Numbered from the stretch's first letter, positions 34,937 through 43,939 are shown. The stretch is 64,000 nt of DNA from Leptothoe spongobia TAU-MAC 1115 (GCF_018739885.1 NZ_JADOES010000013.1:1-64000); one strand, 5' to 3'. Notes: generated from the sequence alone by a model not told the origin. Numbers and translations are program-made.

Positions 34937-35905
34937 ATGGGTCTGTTAGTTGACGGTGTGTGGCAAGACCAGTGGTACGATACCAGCAGCGCCGGAGGGC
35001 GATTTATTCGTAAAGCCTCACAATTTCGTAATTGGATAACACCCGATGGTCGTCCTGGTCCCACCGGAGCAGGTGGATTTCAAGCAGAGCCTGGCCGATA
35101 CCACCTCTATGTATCCTATGCCTGCCCCTGGGCCCATCGCACCTTGATCTTTCAGGTCCTCAAGGGACTAGAAAACATAATCTCGGTCTCCGTCGTGCAC
35201 TGGTTGATGGATAAAAATGGCTGGACATTTGCTCCTGGAGAAGGGGTTATTGCAGATCCTCTATTTAATGCAAAGGTTTTACACGAAATTTATACCCACG
35301 CAGACCCCAACTATACCGGTCGAGTAACCGTACCAATTTTGTGGGATAAACAAGCTAAAACCATTGTTAACAATGAATCTTCGGAAATTATCCGGATGTT
35401 CAATAGCGCTTTCGATCAAGTAGGAGCCCAGCCAGGAGACTATTATCCTGAGGCCCTGAGGAATCGTATTGATGAGTTAAACGAACGCATTTACAACACT
35501 GTCAACAACGGTGTATATAAATGTGGATTTGCTACCACTCAGGCTGCCTATGAAGAAGCCTTAAACCCCCTGTTTGATTCGCTCGACTGGATCGAAGAGA
35601 TCCTGTCAACCCAGCGATATCTAACCGGCAATCGGCTAACAGAAGCTGACTGGCGACTGTTCACCACACTGGTAAGGTTTGATCCTGTCTATGTAGGGCA
35701 CTTTAAGTGTAATACTCGCCGGATTGTTGACTATCCTCACCTATGGGGATATGTGCGGGAACTCTATCAAATACCTGGTGTCGCCAAGACTGTTAACTTT
35801 TCACATATTAAACGTCACTATTATCAAAGTCATGAAACCATCAATCCCACTAGAATTGTTCCCCTAGGGCCAAAAATCAACTTTACAGAACCCCACAATC
35901 GATAG
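34937..35905 (+). CDS. Glutathionyl-hydroquinone reductase-like glutathione transferase
   Basis: Omega-like glutathione transferase of 322 residues, of the YqjG/ECM4 family. It has a strong ribosome binding site (GAGGAGG). The catalytic Cys63 lies in YACPWAHRTLIFQVLKGLE. NNESSEIIRMFN is the glutathione-binding segment, and the C-terminal helical domain contains EADWRLFTTLVRFDPVY and the family-typical HYYQSHETINP. These enzymes reduce glutathionyl-hydroquinones. Length and motifs are normal. Together with the upstream DJ-1/PfpI gene it suggests handling of reactive carbonyls or quinones. Confidence 0.92.
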   Translation: MGLLVDGVWQDQWYDTSSAGGRFIRKASQFRNWITPDGRPGPTGAGGFQAEPGRYHLYVSYACPWAHRTLIFQVLKGLENIISVSVVHWLMDKNGWTFAPGEGVIADPLFNAKVLHEIYTHADPNYTGRVTVPILWDKQAKTIVNNESSEIIRMFNSAFDQVGAQPGDYYPEALRNRIDELNERIYNTVNNGVYKCGFATTQAAYEEALNPLFDSLDWIEEILSTQRYLTGNRLTEADWRLFTTLVRFDPVYVGHFKCNTRRIVDYPHLWGYVRELYQIPGVAKTVNFSHIKRHYYQSHETINPTRIVPLGPKINFTEPHNR

Positions 35906-36007
35906 CATTAAGGTTTACTTTCAGCTTTTATTTTTAGACATTATCCCACTTGAACACATATACGCTAGAATGCTGGAGCGAAGAATGTCGGTGAAATAAA
36001 ATAAGGT

Positions 36008-36805
36008 ATGCTCGGAGCGATTCTTGGAGATGCGATTGGTTCTGCCCATCAGCGCACCAAAATCCAAGACTTTGAACTAACTACCCCCAATAGCCATTGG
36101 ACAGAAAATACAATTTTTATATTGGCTACTGCGGATTATCTACTCTATGGTGGGGAATATGAAGAAAGCTATTCCCGCTGGTATGAATGGTATCCTCAGA
36201 TTAAAGGGGGGTACAACAACAGTTTTAGCGAATGGGCTAAGACAAATGGCCTAAAACCATACTATAGTTGTCGTAATGATGTAGCAGTGCGTGCAGTGCC
36301 CATTGCCTACGCTTTTGATAGCCTCAAAGAGGTTATGGAGGAAGCTGAGCGTTCAGCCCTTGTTAGCCACAACCACCCTGAAGGTATCAAGGGAGCCCAA
36401 GCAACAGCCGCCGCTATCTTCTTAGCCAAAACTAAAGCCCCTAAGGAAACCATTTCAGAGTTGCTTAGCAATATTTTTGGCTACAACTTGCAAATGTCTT
36501 ATAAAGACGTTCAAAAAAGCTACCATTACAGTGCTCTAGCCGCTGACACTGTCGAAGCAGCAATTCTGGCATTTCTGCATTCTACAGATTTTGAAGACGC
36601 CGTTCGCAAGGCAATCTTCCTTGGCGGCGATGCAAAAACCTTAGCAGCGATTACAGGCGGTATGGCCGAGGCATTCTATCCCAAAGTTCCCAAATCTTTT
36701 CAGAAATGGGGCTGGGAATTGCTTGACGAAGGGCAACAGGACTTAATTAGTGAGTTCCAGGCTGAGTTTATAAAAACTGAGGCCCGTCAAGCTCGAGCTG
36801 CTTGA
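36008..36805 (+). CDS. ADP-ribosylglycohydrolase-family protein with altered metal site
   Basis: Protein of 265 residues with the ADP-ribosylglycohydrolase fold signature: GAILGDAIGSAHQ at the start and GGDAKTLAAITGGMAEAFY near the end. Normally the dinuclear metal site needs TDDT in the first third and (D)(S/A)DT in the last. Here these are TENT (WTENTIFILATADYLL) and DAKT. Two Asp are thus replaced by Glu and Asn, and one by Lys, so metal binding and hydrolysis of ADP-ribose are doubtful. The rest of the fold looks preserved. It could be an ADP-ribose reader or a pseudoenzyme. It is isolated, 102 bases after the transferase gene. Confidence 0.85.
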   Translation: MLGAILGDAIGSAHQRTKIQDFELTTPNSHWTENTIFILATADYLLYGGEYEESYSRWYEWYPQIKGGYNNSFSEWAKTNGLKPYYSCRNDVAVRAVPIAYAFDSLKEVMEEAERSALVSHNHPEGIKGAQATAAAIFLAKTKAPKETISELLSNIFGYNLQMSYKDVQKSYHYSALAADTVEAAILAFLHSTDFEDAVRKAIFLGGDAKTLAAITGGMAEAFYPKVPKSFQKWGWELLDEGQQDLISEFQAEFIKTEARQARAA

Positions 36806-36889
36806 TGGTGCTGAATACGGGAGACACGCCATCTGCATTCGTGCTAATAGATACTAACTTGTCTCCTTGATAAACTTTAGGCAAGATAT

Positions 36890-37498
36890 CTAAGACCACA
36901 CCTGTTGTAAATCTAAACTAAATCCGGGTAAAACATTTTCACCTGATAGCGTTTTGGGGTTGTCTAAGATCTCTTTTTCTTGGCCTGTTCGATATACTTC
37001 CACTTGTTTGCTTTGCGGATTAATTAACCAACCGAGGTTGGCACCATTTTTCATATATTCCTGCATTTTGTTTTGCAGTTTTGAGAGGCTATCAGAGCGA
37101 GAACGTAACTCAATGACAAAGTCAGGGCAGAGGGGAATAAACCCTTGACGCTGTTCTGGGCTCAGGGCTTCCCAGCGCTCTGAGGTGATCCAGGAGGCAT
37201 CGGGGGAACGGTCTGCTCCGTTGGGGAGTTTGAACCCTGTTGAGGAATCGAAGGGGATGCCATGGCCACCTTGCTCTTCTATCCATTTAACGAGGAAGTA
37301 GGCGATTTTAATATTGCGATGTCCGGTTTCCCCCCCTGTGGGTGGATTCACAATTAGTTCTCCTGCTGCAGAACGTTCAATTCTTAAATCCCGATTGGCA
37401 AAGGCAATGGTTTCAAACTGCGCTTGAGTGACCCGCAAGGTAACGTCCAGGGGGAATTCTAAAGGAAGTGTCTGAGCCTGGGGTGATACCTGGGACAT
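36890..37498 (-). CDS. Uma2-family (PD-(D/E)XK) endonuclease-like protein
   Basis: Protein of 202 residues. The frame is open back to 37669, but the start at 37498 has an excellent ribosome binding site (AGAAGGATAC immediately before ATG) and opens the family-typical SQVSPQAQTLPLEFPLDVTLRVTQ. Uma2 features are NPPTGGETGHRN, SPDASWITSERWEALS and the restriction-fold core CPDFVIELRSRSDSLSKLQNKM, where the Asp and Glu of the PD-(D/E)XK site are present. Uma2 proteins are very numerous in cyanobacteria and their biological role is not established. The gene is downstream of the RND operon on the same strand. Confidence 0.87.
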   Translation of the reverse strand: MSQVSPQAQTLPLEFPLDVTLRVTQAQFETIAFANRDLRIERSAAGELIVNPPTGGETGHRNIKIAYFLVKWIEEQGGHGIPFDSSTGFKLPNGADRSPDASWITSERWEALSPEQRQGFIPLCPDFVIELRSRSDSLSKLQNKMQEYMKNGANLGWLINPQSKQVEVYRTGQEKEILDNPKTLSGENVLPGFSLDLQQVWS

Positions 37499-37613
37499 GT
37501 ATCCTTCTCTGCCAAGAGTACAGTTGCATTGTAGCAAGGACGCCATGGGGCGCGAGTGGTCATAATCGTAAAAATGCTGGATGTCTCCGTATTTTCTTAT
37601 TAGACAGGAGCAA

Positions 37614-37657
37614 CGGGGTGGGTTGACCGCTAGCGCTAACGATCGAGACCCACCCCG
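37614..37657. repeat. Inverted repeat CGGGGTGGGT ... ACCCACCCCG
   Basis: Perfect 10-bp arms at 37614-37623 and 37648-37657 around a 24-base loop that includes GCTAGCGC. It lies between the RND permease gene and the Uma2 gene, both on the minus strand. It may be a terminator-like hairpin or a dispersed palindrome; no U-run is seen. Confidence 0.6.
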
Positions 37658-37714
37658 CCTGACCGGCACCTTCCAAGAGGGGATTTAGTCGAGCGTCGAA
37701 TTCACTTCTTGTAT

Positions 37715-40700
37715 CTAGATTGATACAGATATGGCTTTACGTCGATGGATCAATAAATAAGCCGACGGAATAAAATACAATGCCAACAGCGTTGCACCCC
37801 CCAATCCCCCTGCAATAGCAATCGCCAACGGCGGCCAAAACCCAGTCGAATCCAATAATAACGGCGTAAACCCTACAATCGTCGTCACCGTCGTCGCCAC
37901 CACATGACGCGTCGCCTTCACCACCACCTGCCGCGTCGCAGCCGCATCTCCCTTACGTGCCAGCGGATCATCCCGCAATGCCGCCAACACAACAATCGAA
38001 TCATTAATTGCCAGACCAATCAGACCCAGCGTGCCAAGAATTGCCGTAAACCCAAATAACGAATCAAACAACCACAATGCCATCGCGGCTAGTCCTACCG
38101 CTGCTATAGCAACAACCGCCAGTAACCCAGCCAATGCAAACGAGTTAAACGACAATACCAATGTCGCGGTCATAAGTATCACCAAAACTCCCACGGTCGA
38201 TAGCAAACTACCTACCGCTGATCCTCGGGCATCGGCCTCACCACCGTAGCTAAGACGATACCCTGTTGGCAGCTCAAAGCCTTGTTCTGCCAATGCCTGT
38301 TGAAACTCAGTCAGGACCGTGCTGGGCAAAGACCCTGCTGTAATAAATCCCTGCACCGTATTCACTCGCTGCCCATCCCGTCGGGCAATGGTGCTCAACT
38401 CTGGACGGAGGTTGACCGAGGCTACCGCAGAAAAGGGAACCGTTGTGCCATCAGCGGTGAGCAAATCCACTGAGGTAATGCTGGCCAGATCGCCCCGCTC
38501 TTGTTCTGGTAGCTGTACCCTTACCGGAATGTCTTCTGTATCCTCGAGGATCGAACCCCCCAACTGCCCATCGAGAAGAGTACTGAGTTGGGATGCGATC
38601 TCACCATTATCCAATCCCACCCGTCTCGCCGCTGCCTCATCTACCTCCAACGCTAACTTCGGCGACAACTCCGTCAATGTCGCCCGAGTATGGGTCACCT
38701 CATCTAACTGAGACAAAATCAGCCGTAGCTGGTCCCCTAGCGTTCTCAGTTGTTCCAGGTTAGGCCCATAAAGACTCACCTCAATCGGTGCATCAAACGG
38801 TGGCCCCTGTTCCAGTTGTCTCACCAAGATCTGAGCATCGGGGAATGTCGCGTCCAGTTCTGTTTGTAAGGTGCGAATTGTTTCCCTCAAATTATCTGTT
38901 GAATCCAGCTGTACAATTCCCTGGGCATATTCTGCCGCATTCCGACGACTGCCCACCACGTTGTAGAAAAATGATGGCGCATTTTGACCGAGAAACCAGT
39001 GGATATCCTGGACGGCTGGATGCTGTTGAATGAGTTCGCGGATGGCTAGGGTTTGGGTGCGGGTGGTTGCGATCGCGCTAGATGCCGGACGCTCTAACTC
39101 AATCTGAAACTGATCGCGGTTAGTCGGTGGAAAAAACTGTTGTGGCAACGTAGCAAACTGTACAAAGCCCACCGTAGGCAACACCATGGCCACCAATATA
39201 CCCAGGATCGGACGACGAAAGACAACTCGCAGGCTATTCTCATAGAAACGAGAGAGGCTTTGATTAGACCAACCACCAATGCTCCAATGGCCTGATTGAG
39301 CGCGTAATGGTTTCCAGCGATAGACTAAACCAGACAGCGCGGCAATGACCGTCAACGACAACGTCAGCGAACTTAGTAATGCCAAAATCACCGTACTGCC
39401 AATGGTGCCAATAAACTCTCCAGTCCCACCAGGAGAGGTGGCAATGGGGATAAATGCTAGCACCGTGGTGAGGGTGGATGCCAGTAACGGCACCGCTAAG
39501 TGTTTAACCGTCTCGCCTACAGCTGCAGCCGGATGACTGCCACTTTGCAAATGCACCCGCACCTCATCCACAACTACAATGGCATTGTCGATCAGTAACC
39601 CCAACGCGATAATCAATCCTGTTACTGACATCTGGTGTAGCGGGATACCCAACACCTTCATGCTGCCAAACACCATCAGTGTGGAGAGCGGTAGCGCCAG
39701 ACCAACAATCAACGCAGAACGCCATCCCAAGACCACCAGCGAGATCCCAATCACCAAGACAGAGCTGAGTAAAAGGTTACCAATCACCCCATTTAAGCGC
39801 TGTTGTACATATTGACTCTGATCCAGTACAACCCTAATGCCTAGACCATCCGAGAGATCAGCCTCAAAGTCTTTGAGACCTTGCCTTGCTTGCTGTGCCC
39901 ATTGATCCACACGATAGTCAGATTCTACTGTTGTAGCTACAACAACAGCTGGCTTCCCTTCCACTAGGGCCAGATCAGACACCGGGGTCTGTATACCCTT
40001 TGTAACCTGAGCAATATCCCCCAGCTTTGCGACCTGTCCATCTGCCCCTACCCGAATCGGAATTGTCCGAATCCGATCTAACGAGTTCAAGGCACTATCC
40101 ACCTCAAACAACAGTTCGGTGGAGCTCCCCCGCAACTCACCTGTGGAAATCTTCGCATCGCTCGCCGCAATCTGTTGCGATAGTCCCTGCGCGCTGATGC
40201 CTAACGTCAGTAAATCAGCCTGACTGATTTGCACCTGAATCTCTTCATCTGGCTCACCAAACAGCTCCACGCTGTCCGTTCCAGGCAAGTTCCGTAGCTC
40301 CGCTTCCAGTCCCTCTGCTACCCGTCGCATAATCGGATAGTTAGCGGGTTCATCCAGCTCCCATGTCAACCCTACAATCATGGCACTGGCTTTTACTTCC
40401 TGATCCTCATACTCTGGCCGACTTGCCTCAGCTGGCAGCTCAGGAATGACATCATCAATCTGGCTACGCACTTGTGCCCATACCGGCTCAACATCCGGAA
40501 CAGTGTCCTTGAGCTCCACCGTAACCACCGATATCCCAGGACTGGAAGCAGAACGAATCTCCTCGACCTCTTCAATATCAGACAGTTCCTCCTCAATCTT
40601 GTCACTTACCAAAGACTCCACCCGTTCAGCACTTGCCCCTGGGAAAAACGTTGTTACAGTTGATGATCGCTGCACAATCTCAGGATCTTCCAGCCGAGGT

Positions 40701-40792
40701 AATGACAAAAACGCAGATAGTCCCCATACAATGATCAAGGTCAGTGTCAAAAACAACAGCTGACGATTACGAAAGAAAAGATTAAACATCAT
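37715..40792 (-). CDS. RND efflux permease (AcrB/HAE1-like)
   Basis: Inner-membrane resistance-nodulation-division pump of 1025 residues, the normal size. It has twelve helices with two large periplasmic loops. The proton-relay motif in helix 4 reads LLIDNAIVVVDEV, with Asp-Asn where AcrB has Asp-Asp; this variant is frequent in related pumps. It exports drugs or lipophilic compounds using the proton gradient together with the adaptor encoded 24 bases upstream. No outer-membrane TolC gene is in the window, so the pump presumably uses one from elsewhere. The promoter is divergent from the PadR gene. Confidence 0.94.
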   Translation of the reverse strand: MMFNLFFRNRQLLFLTLTLIIVWGLSAFLSLPRLEDPEIVQRSSTVTTFFPGASAERVESLVSDKIEEELSDIEEVEEIRSASSPGISVVTVELKDTVPDVEPVWAQVRSQIDDVIPELPAEASRPEYEDQEVKASAMIVGLTWELDEPANYPIMRRVAEGLEAELRNLPGTDSVELFGEPDEEIQVQISQADLLTLGISAQGLSQQIAASDAKISTGELRGSSTELLFEVDSALNSLDRIRTIPIRVGADGQVAKLGDIAQVTKGIQTPVSDLALVEGKPAVVVATTVESDYRVDQWAQQARQGLKDFEADLSDGLGIRVVLDQSQYVQQRLNGVIGNLLLSSVLVIGISLVVLGWRSALIVGLALPLSTLMVFGSMKVLGIPLHQMSVTGLIIALGLLIDNAIVVVDEVRVHLQSGSHPAAAVGETVKHLAVPLLASTLTTVLAFIPIATSPGGTGEFIGTIGSTVILALLSSLTLSLTVIAALSGLVYRWKPLRAQSGHWSIGGWSNQSLSRFYENSLRVVFRRPILGILVAMVLPTVGFVQFATLPQQFFPPTNRDQFQIELERPASSAIATTRTQTLAIRELIQQHPAVQDIHWFLGQNAPSFFYNVVGSRRNAAEYAQGIVQLDSTDNLRETIRTLQTELDATFPDAQILVRQLEQGPPFDAPIEVSLYGPNLEQLRTLGDQLRLILSQLDEVTHTRATLTELSPKLALEVDEAAARRVGLDNGEIASQLSTLLDGQLGGSILEDTEDIPVRVQLPEQERGDLASITSVDLLTADGTTVPFSAVASVNLRPELSTIARRDGQRVNTVQGFITAGSLPSTVLTEFQQALAEQGFELPTGYRLSYGGEADARGSAVGSLLSTVGVLVILMTATLVLSFNSFALAGLLAVVAIAAVGLAAMALWLFDSLFGFTAILGTLGLIGLAINDSIVVLAALRDDPLARKGDAAATRQVVVKATRHVVATTVTTIVGFTPLLLDSTGFWPPLAIAIAGGLGGATLLALYFIPSAYLLIHRRKAISVSI

Positions 40793-40816
40793 TAATCCCC
40801 TAATCTAACGACTAGG

Positions 40817-42130
40817 CTAATTTTGAACAAGCTGTCCTGGCACCAGGCGATGGGTGCCGCTGGTGATAATCTCTTCCCCCGGCTGTAGTAGACCTCGTAC
40901 AAAGGTCCGATCGCTGTCGGTATGAAGTACTTCAACGGCTCGACGACTCACTTCATGGAGATTTTCGGTGCTTTGATGGTCTTCAAGGACGTAGGCTGAC
41001 CATAAGCCTCTCTCTCCGGCAACGAGGGCACTTGTAGGGAGCCAGTAGCCGATTTCATCTTGTTGATTTTGCAAGGTTAGCCGTGCCGTCGCTCCAATGG
41101 TTGGCTGAGCATCTGAGGATAATGTCACCACCACCGTAACGGTCTGGCTAGCATCATCCAGTTCTGGTAGCAGTGCGGTAACTTGGCCCCTAAAGGATTG
41201 ACCATTCACCTGGATGGTTTGACGGCTACCACTGACAATGCGATTTGCCATCTGGCTAGGTATCCCAATGCGAGCTTCTAGGGCGCTATTTTCTATTAAG
41301 CGCATCACCGCTTGGCCTGGGCTGACTACTACGCCCTCATCTACAAAGCGTCGCGATACTCGTCCCTCAAAGGGCGCGTAGATCACACTTTTGGCAATCG
41401 AGACATCTAGATTTTTTAGACTCGCTTCAATTTGTTCTACCTGGGCATCCTGGGCATTGACTTGCTCTACTCGGGAGCCTGCGTTGAGCTCATCCAGCTG
41501 ACTTTGGGCCTGGTTGAGACGACTTTGCAAGGCATTGGCAGAAAAGACTTTTTCGTCCCGTTCTTCTAGGGAGATGACGCCTTGATTATAGAGATCTTCG
41601 CGGCGTTCTTGTTGCAGTCGAGCCAGATCCAGCTGTGCTTGTAGGTCTTGAACGGCGGCGGCGGCGGCGGCAATGTCTTCTTGACGAGGTCCGCGTTGTA
41701 ATTCTTGAAATCGGGCCTGGGCCTGACGCTGTTGAGCTTCGAGTTGTTGACGTTGGGCCTGCAGGCTGCGGGTATCTAACCGGGCGATCGGGGTACCGGC
41801 AGCAACGGTATTTCCTTCGTCCACCAGAACGTCTATCAGGGTGCCTGCCTGCTCAAAGCCCAGATTGCTACTACGTCGGGTGACGATTTCGCCTGTGTAG
41901 GTGCGCTTTACTTGGTAGCCGTTGACGCGTTCTAGAACTTGGGTTTGGACGGGAAGTGGTGAGATCGCATCCTCAGCGATAGCTGACTCAGACCGAAAAC
42001 GTCCCAACCACAAAAACGGTGCTGCTAGCGCTAGCAGCCATAACCACCGCCAGTTAAATCGCTTTAGACCATTACTTGAACCATTACTTGAACCATTATT
42101 CGCAGAGGCATCAGACAGGTATGAAACCAT
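40817..42130 (-). CDS. RND periplasmic adaptor (membrane fusion protein)
   Basis: Adaptor of 437 residues and first gene of the RND operon. A membrane anchor or uncleaved signal lies at about 25-45 (RWLWLLALAAPFLWLG). A lipoyl-like half-domain follows (NLGFEQAGTLIDVLVDEGNTVAAGTPIARLDTRSL), then a long coiled-coil hairpin (about 110-225), the second half (KSVIYAPFEGRVSRRFVDEGVVVSPG) and a beta-barrel. The N-terminus contains NGSSNGSSNG, encoded by a 12-base tandem repeat at 42068-42100. It bridges the pump to an outer-membrane channel. Confidence 0.93.
   Translation of the reverse strand: MVSYLSDASANNGSSNGSSNGLKRFNWRWLWLLALAAPFLWLGRFRSESAIAEDAISPLPVQTQVLERVNGYQVKRTYTGEIVTRRSSNLGFEQAGTLIDVLVDEGNTVAAGTPIARLDTRSLQAQRQQLEAQQRQAQARFQELQRGPRQEDIAAAAAAVQDLQAQLDLARLQQERREDLYNQGVISLEERDEKVFSANALQSRLNQAQSQLDELNAGSRVEQVNAQDAQVEQIEASLKNLDVSIAKSVIYAPFEGRVSRRFVDEGVVVSPGQAVMRLIENSALEARIGIPSQMANRIVSGSRQTIQVNGQSFRGQVTALLPELDDASQTVTVVVTLSSDAQPTIGATARLTLQNQQDEIGYWLPTSALVAGERGLWSAYVLEDHQSTENLHEVSRRAVEVLHTDSDRTFVRGLLQPGEEIITSGTHRLVPGQLVQN
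42068..42100 (-). repeat. 12-base tandem repeat in adaptor N-terminus
   Basis: Two full copies and one partial copy of ACCATTACTTGA (plus-strand reading), in frame, encoding the repeated NGSS unit before the membrane anchor. Such repeats can change length by slippage without breaking the frame. Confidence 0.8.
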
Positions 42131-42159
42131 GGCTCAATATCCAAAAGATTGATAATCAC

Positions 42160-42175
42160 CTTGTTGATAAACAAG
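42160..42175. promoter_or_regulatory. Inverted repeat CTTGTT-GATA-AACAAG
   Basis: A 6-bp perfect dyad with a 4-base centre, 30 bases upstream of the adaptor start. It may be an additional weak regulator site or part of the promoter region controlled by the PadR protein; CTTGTTG recurs at about 42190. Evidence is limited to symmetry and position. Confidence 0.3.
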
Positions 42176-42214
42176 TAGTTGATATTAAACTTGTTGCTTA
42201 TATTGCTATAACGT

Positions 42215-42234
42215 ATACTCAACATGTTGAGTAT
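42215..42234. promoter_or_regulatory. Perfect 20-bp palindrome, likely PadR operator
   Basis: ATACTCAACATGTTGAGTAT is perfectly self-complementary. It lies 34 bases before the padR start and 85 bases before the adaptor gene on the other strand. PadR dimers commonly bind palindromes of this length in the shared promoter of padR and a divergent transporter operon. I infer repression of both units, released by a pump substrate. Confidence 0.7.
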
Positions 42235-42267
42235 GTCAACGAAAATCCTGTTTAATCTGTAAACTCT

Positions 42268-42819
42268 ATGGCCCTAGCCCATACCATCCTGGCGTTGTTA
42301 GCCCAGCGACCCGACAGCGGATACGACATTAGTAAACGCTTTGACGAAGGGCTGAGCTGTTATTGGAAAGCGACCCAGCAGCAGGTATATCGGGAGCTGG
42401 CAAAAATGAAGTCCCAGGGCTGGGCTAGTTTTGAGAAAGTGCCCCAGGAGGGTAGGCCAGATAAAAAGATTTACAGCATCACAGAGTCGGGCTGGGCTGA
42501 GCTGACTCGCTGGTATGCAGAACCCACGGAGCGGACCCCAATCCGAGAAGATTTGTTAGTGAAGGTGATGATTGGTTACAAAATGCCCCGTGAGATGTTG
42601 CTGAAAGAGTTACATCATCGCCAGGCATTACATCAAGCTCAGTTGGACGAGTACCGGACTAAAGAGGCGCTATGTTTAGCCGAGCTTGATCCTTCGGTTG
42701 AGCTGCAGTTTAAGTACCTCACTCTAAAACGAGGAATTGCTTACGAAACAAGCTGGCTGGAATGGTGTGCTGATGTGCTTGCCTTTCTGGAGCAATATGA
42801 TGCGGCACAACCGACTTGA
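42268..42819 (+). CDS. PadR-family transcriptional regulator
   Basis: Regulator of 183 residues. The winged helix-turn-helix (about 1-90) starts with the family-typical LAHTILALLAQRPDSGYDISKRFDEGL and includes YWKATQQQVYRELAKMKSQGW and KKIYSITESGWAELTRW. The C-terminal part (about 95-175) is the long helical dimerisation domain of the AphA/PadR_C kind (LHHRQALHQAQLDEYR). Divergent from the RND pump operon, with a perfect palindrome in the shared promoter, so it very likely represses the pump and itself. The ligand is unknown. Confidence 0.94.
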   Translation: MALAHTILALLAQRPDSGYDISKRFDEGLSCYWKATQQQVYRELAKMKSQGWASFEKVPQEGRPDKKIYSITESGWAELTRWYAEPTERTPIREDLLVKVMIGYKMPREMLLKELHHRQALHQAQLDEYRTKEALCLAELDPSVELQFKYLTLKRGIAYETSWLEWCADVLAFLEQYDAAQPT

Positions 42820-43116
42820 TCTGATGGGATAGTGCGATCGCACAGCTATTAATATGCTTCCTGGCAAACTATAGGGAAAACATGACAAATCTAATAGGTT
42901 TTCAGGAATCTTTTACTGTCAACACGGCTCAGGGTTTGTAATCGGCATATTGTCCAGCTTATATGTCGGCTTCTCAAGACAATGAAATATAATGAAATAA
43001 ATTGAGTAAATATACTTATCGATTTATGTATGTAAGGCGCAGATTATCACTAAAATATCTTTGACTGAAGGTCATATGAAGGCCTGCTTGTCCATTTATA
43101 AAAAATTAATTACAAA
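42820..43116. other. Leader region of the phycobilisome linker gene
   Basis: About 300 AT-rich bases following padR. A HIP1-containing palindrome TGCGATCGCA lies at its start (about 42833-42842). I see no other clear structure or small gene. It must hold the linker promoter. Confidence 0.4.
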
Positions 43117-43836
43117 ATGCAGACACTTGCCAATAACAATCAGGTCATCCCCATATCCATGAATGGCGGTCTCCGCTTAGAAAATGGCGATGCTAGCGGC
43201 ATTAAGACATTTTCGGTAATGGATAAAGCAGACTGCCTCCAGGCGGTTTATCGTCGTCTCTTCAAAGACAATCGCAATATTGATTTCCATCACAACGCAT
43301 CCCTAGACTCTGCTTATCTCAACGGCGAGATTACTACCCAGGAGTTGGTACGTGAGTTACTTTGCTCCGATATGTTTGTCAACTATATCCTGGCTACTAA
43401 TAGTAACTATCGCTTTGTTCAACTTTGCTTTGAGCGAGTATTGGGTCGACCTGCAATTCAGTCGGAAGTATTCAAGTGGAGTTCCCTATTAGCATCCGAA
43501 GGGATTCGTTCCTTTGCTGATAAGTTGACTGGCTCTGATGAGTATGTAGCTGCATTTGGCCCCTATCAGGTGCCTGGGCGTCGTTCCATCAAGTTATCTC
43601 CCAGCGATCAAGACCTGCCTGCTCTGCCCAAGGAGCTTAGCAGCAAGCGTTATCAGGGTGAAGGTAACGAAAACCAGTTTAATTTTGTTGGTGCAGCTAA
43701 CCCATTATGGGAAGGCAATATGCCCCCAGCCATCATTCGTAAGATTGGTGCAGTTTTGACTGTAGCGGGTGTTATCGAGGTTACTCGTTTATTGCTAACA
43801 GTTGCCCTGGGTGCAATTACTGCTGGCCACATGTAA
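43117..43836 (+). CDS. Phycobilisome linker (PF00427 type) with C-terminal hydrophobic helix
   Basis: Protein of 239 residues. Residues about 35-165 form a phycobilisome linker domain (AVYRRLFKDNRNI, LNGEITTQELVRELLCSD, NSNYRFVQLCFERVLGRPA, FADKLTGSDEYVAAFGPYQVPGRRSIKL). The C-terminus (about 205-235, AIIRKIGAVLTVAGVIEVTRLLLTV) is strongly hydrophobic and would insert in a membrane. Rod-core linkers of the CpcG group normally lack such a tail, but CpcL (CpcG2) has one and anchors rod-only phycobilisomes near photosystem I. I therefore propose a CpcL-like protein; a divergent CpcG or ApcE-related linker is the alternative. It stands alone, without phycocyanin genes, and is closed by a strong terminator. 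Confidence 0.8.
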   Translation: MQTLANNNQVIPISMNGGLRLENGDASGIKTFSVMDKADCLQAVYRRLFKDNRNIDFHHNASLDSAYLNGEITTQELVRELLCSDMFVNYILATNSNYRFVQLCFERVLGRPAIQSEVFKWSSLLASEGIRSFADKLTGSDEYVAAFGPYQVPGRRSIKLSPSDQDLPALPKELSSKRYQGEGNENQFNFVGAANPLWEGNMPPAIIRKIGAVLTVAGVIEVTRLLLTVALGAITAGHM

Positions 43837-43875
43837 TGACGTTCTAACCGTAATATCTTTATCGGTTTGACATCA

Positions 43876-43916
43876 ACACAATAGGGGCAGGTAAATGCTA
43901 CCTGCCCCTATTGTGT
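43876..43916. terminator. Bidirectional terminator hairpin, 18-bp perfect stem
   Basis: ACACAATAGGGGCAGGTA (43876-43893) pairs perfectly with TACCTGCCCCTATTGTGT (43899-43916) across the loop AATGC. It lies in the 103-base gap between the convergent linker and flotillin genes and would stop transcripts from both sides. U-runs are short, but the stem is very stable. Confidence 0.85.
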
Positions 43917-43939
43917 ATTAGTGATCTATGCCAAGACCC

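Noticed and set aside
37499..37669. Longer Uma2 start at 37669
   Set aside because: The extension crosses an intergenic palindrome and lacks a ribosome binding site, whereas 37498 has an ideal one.
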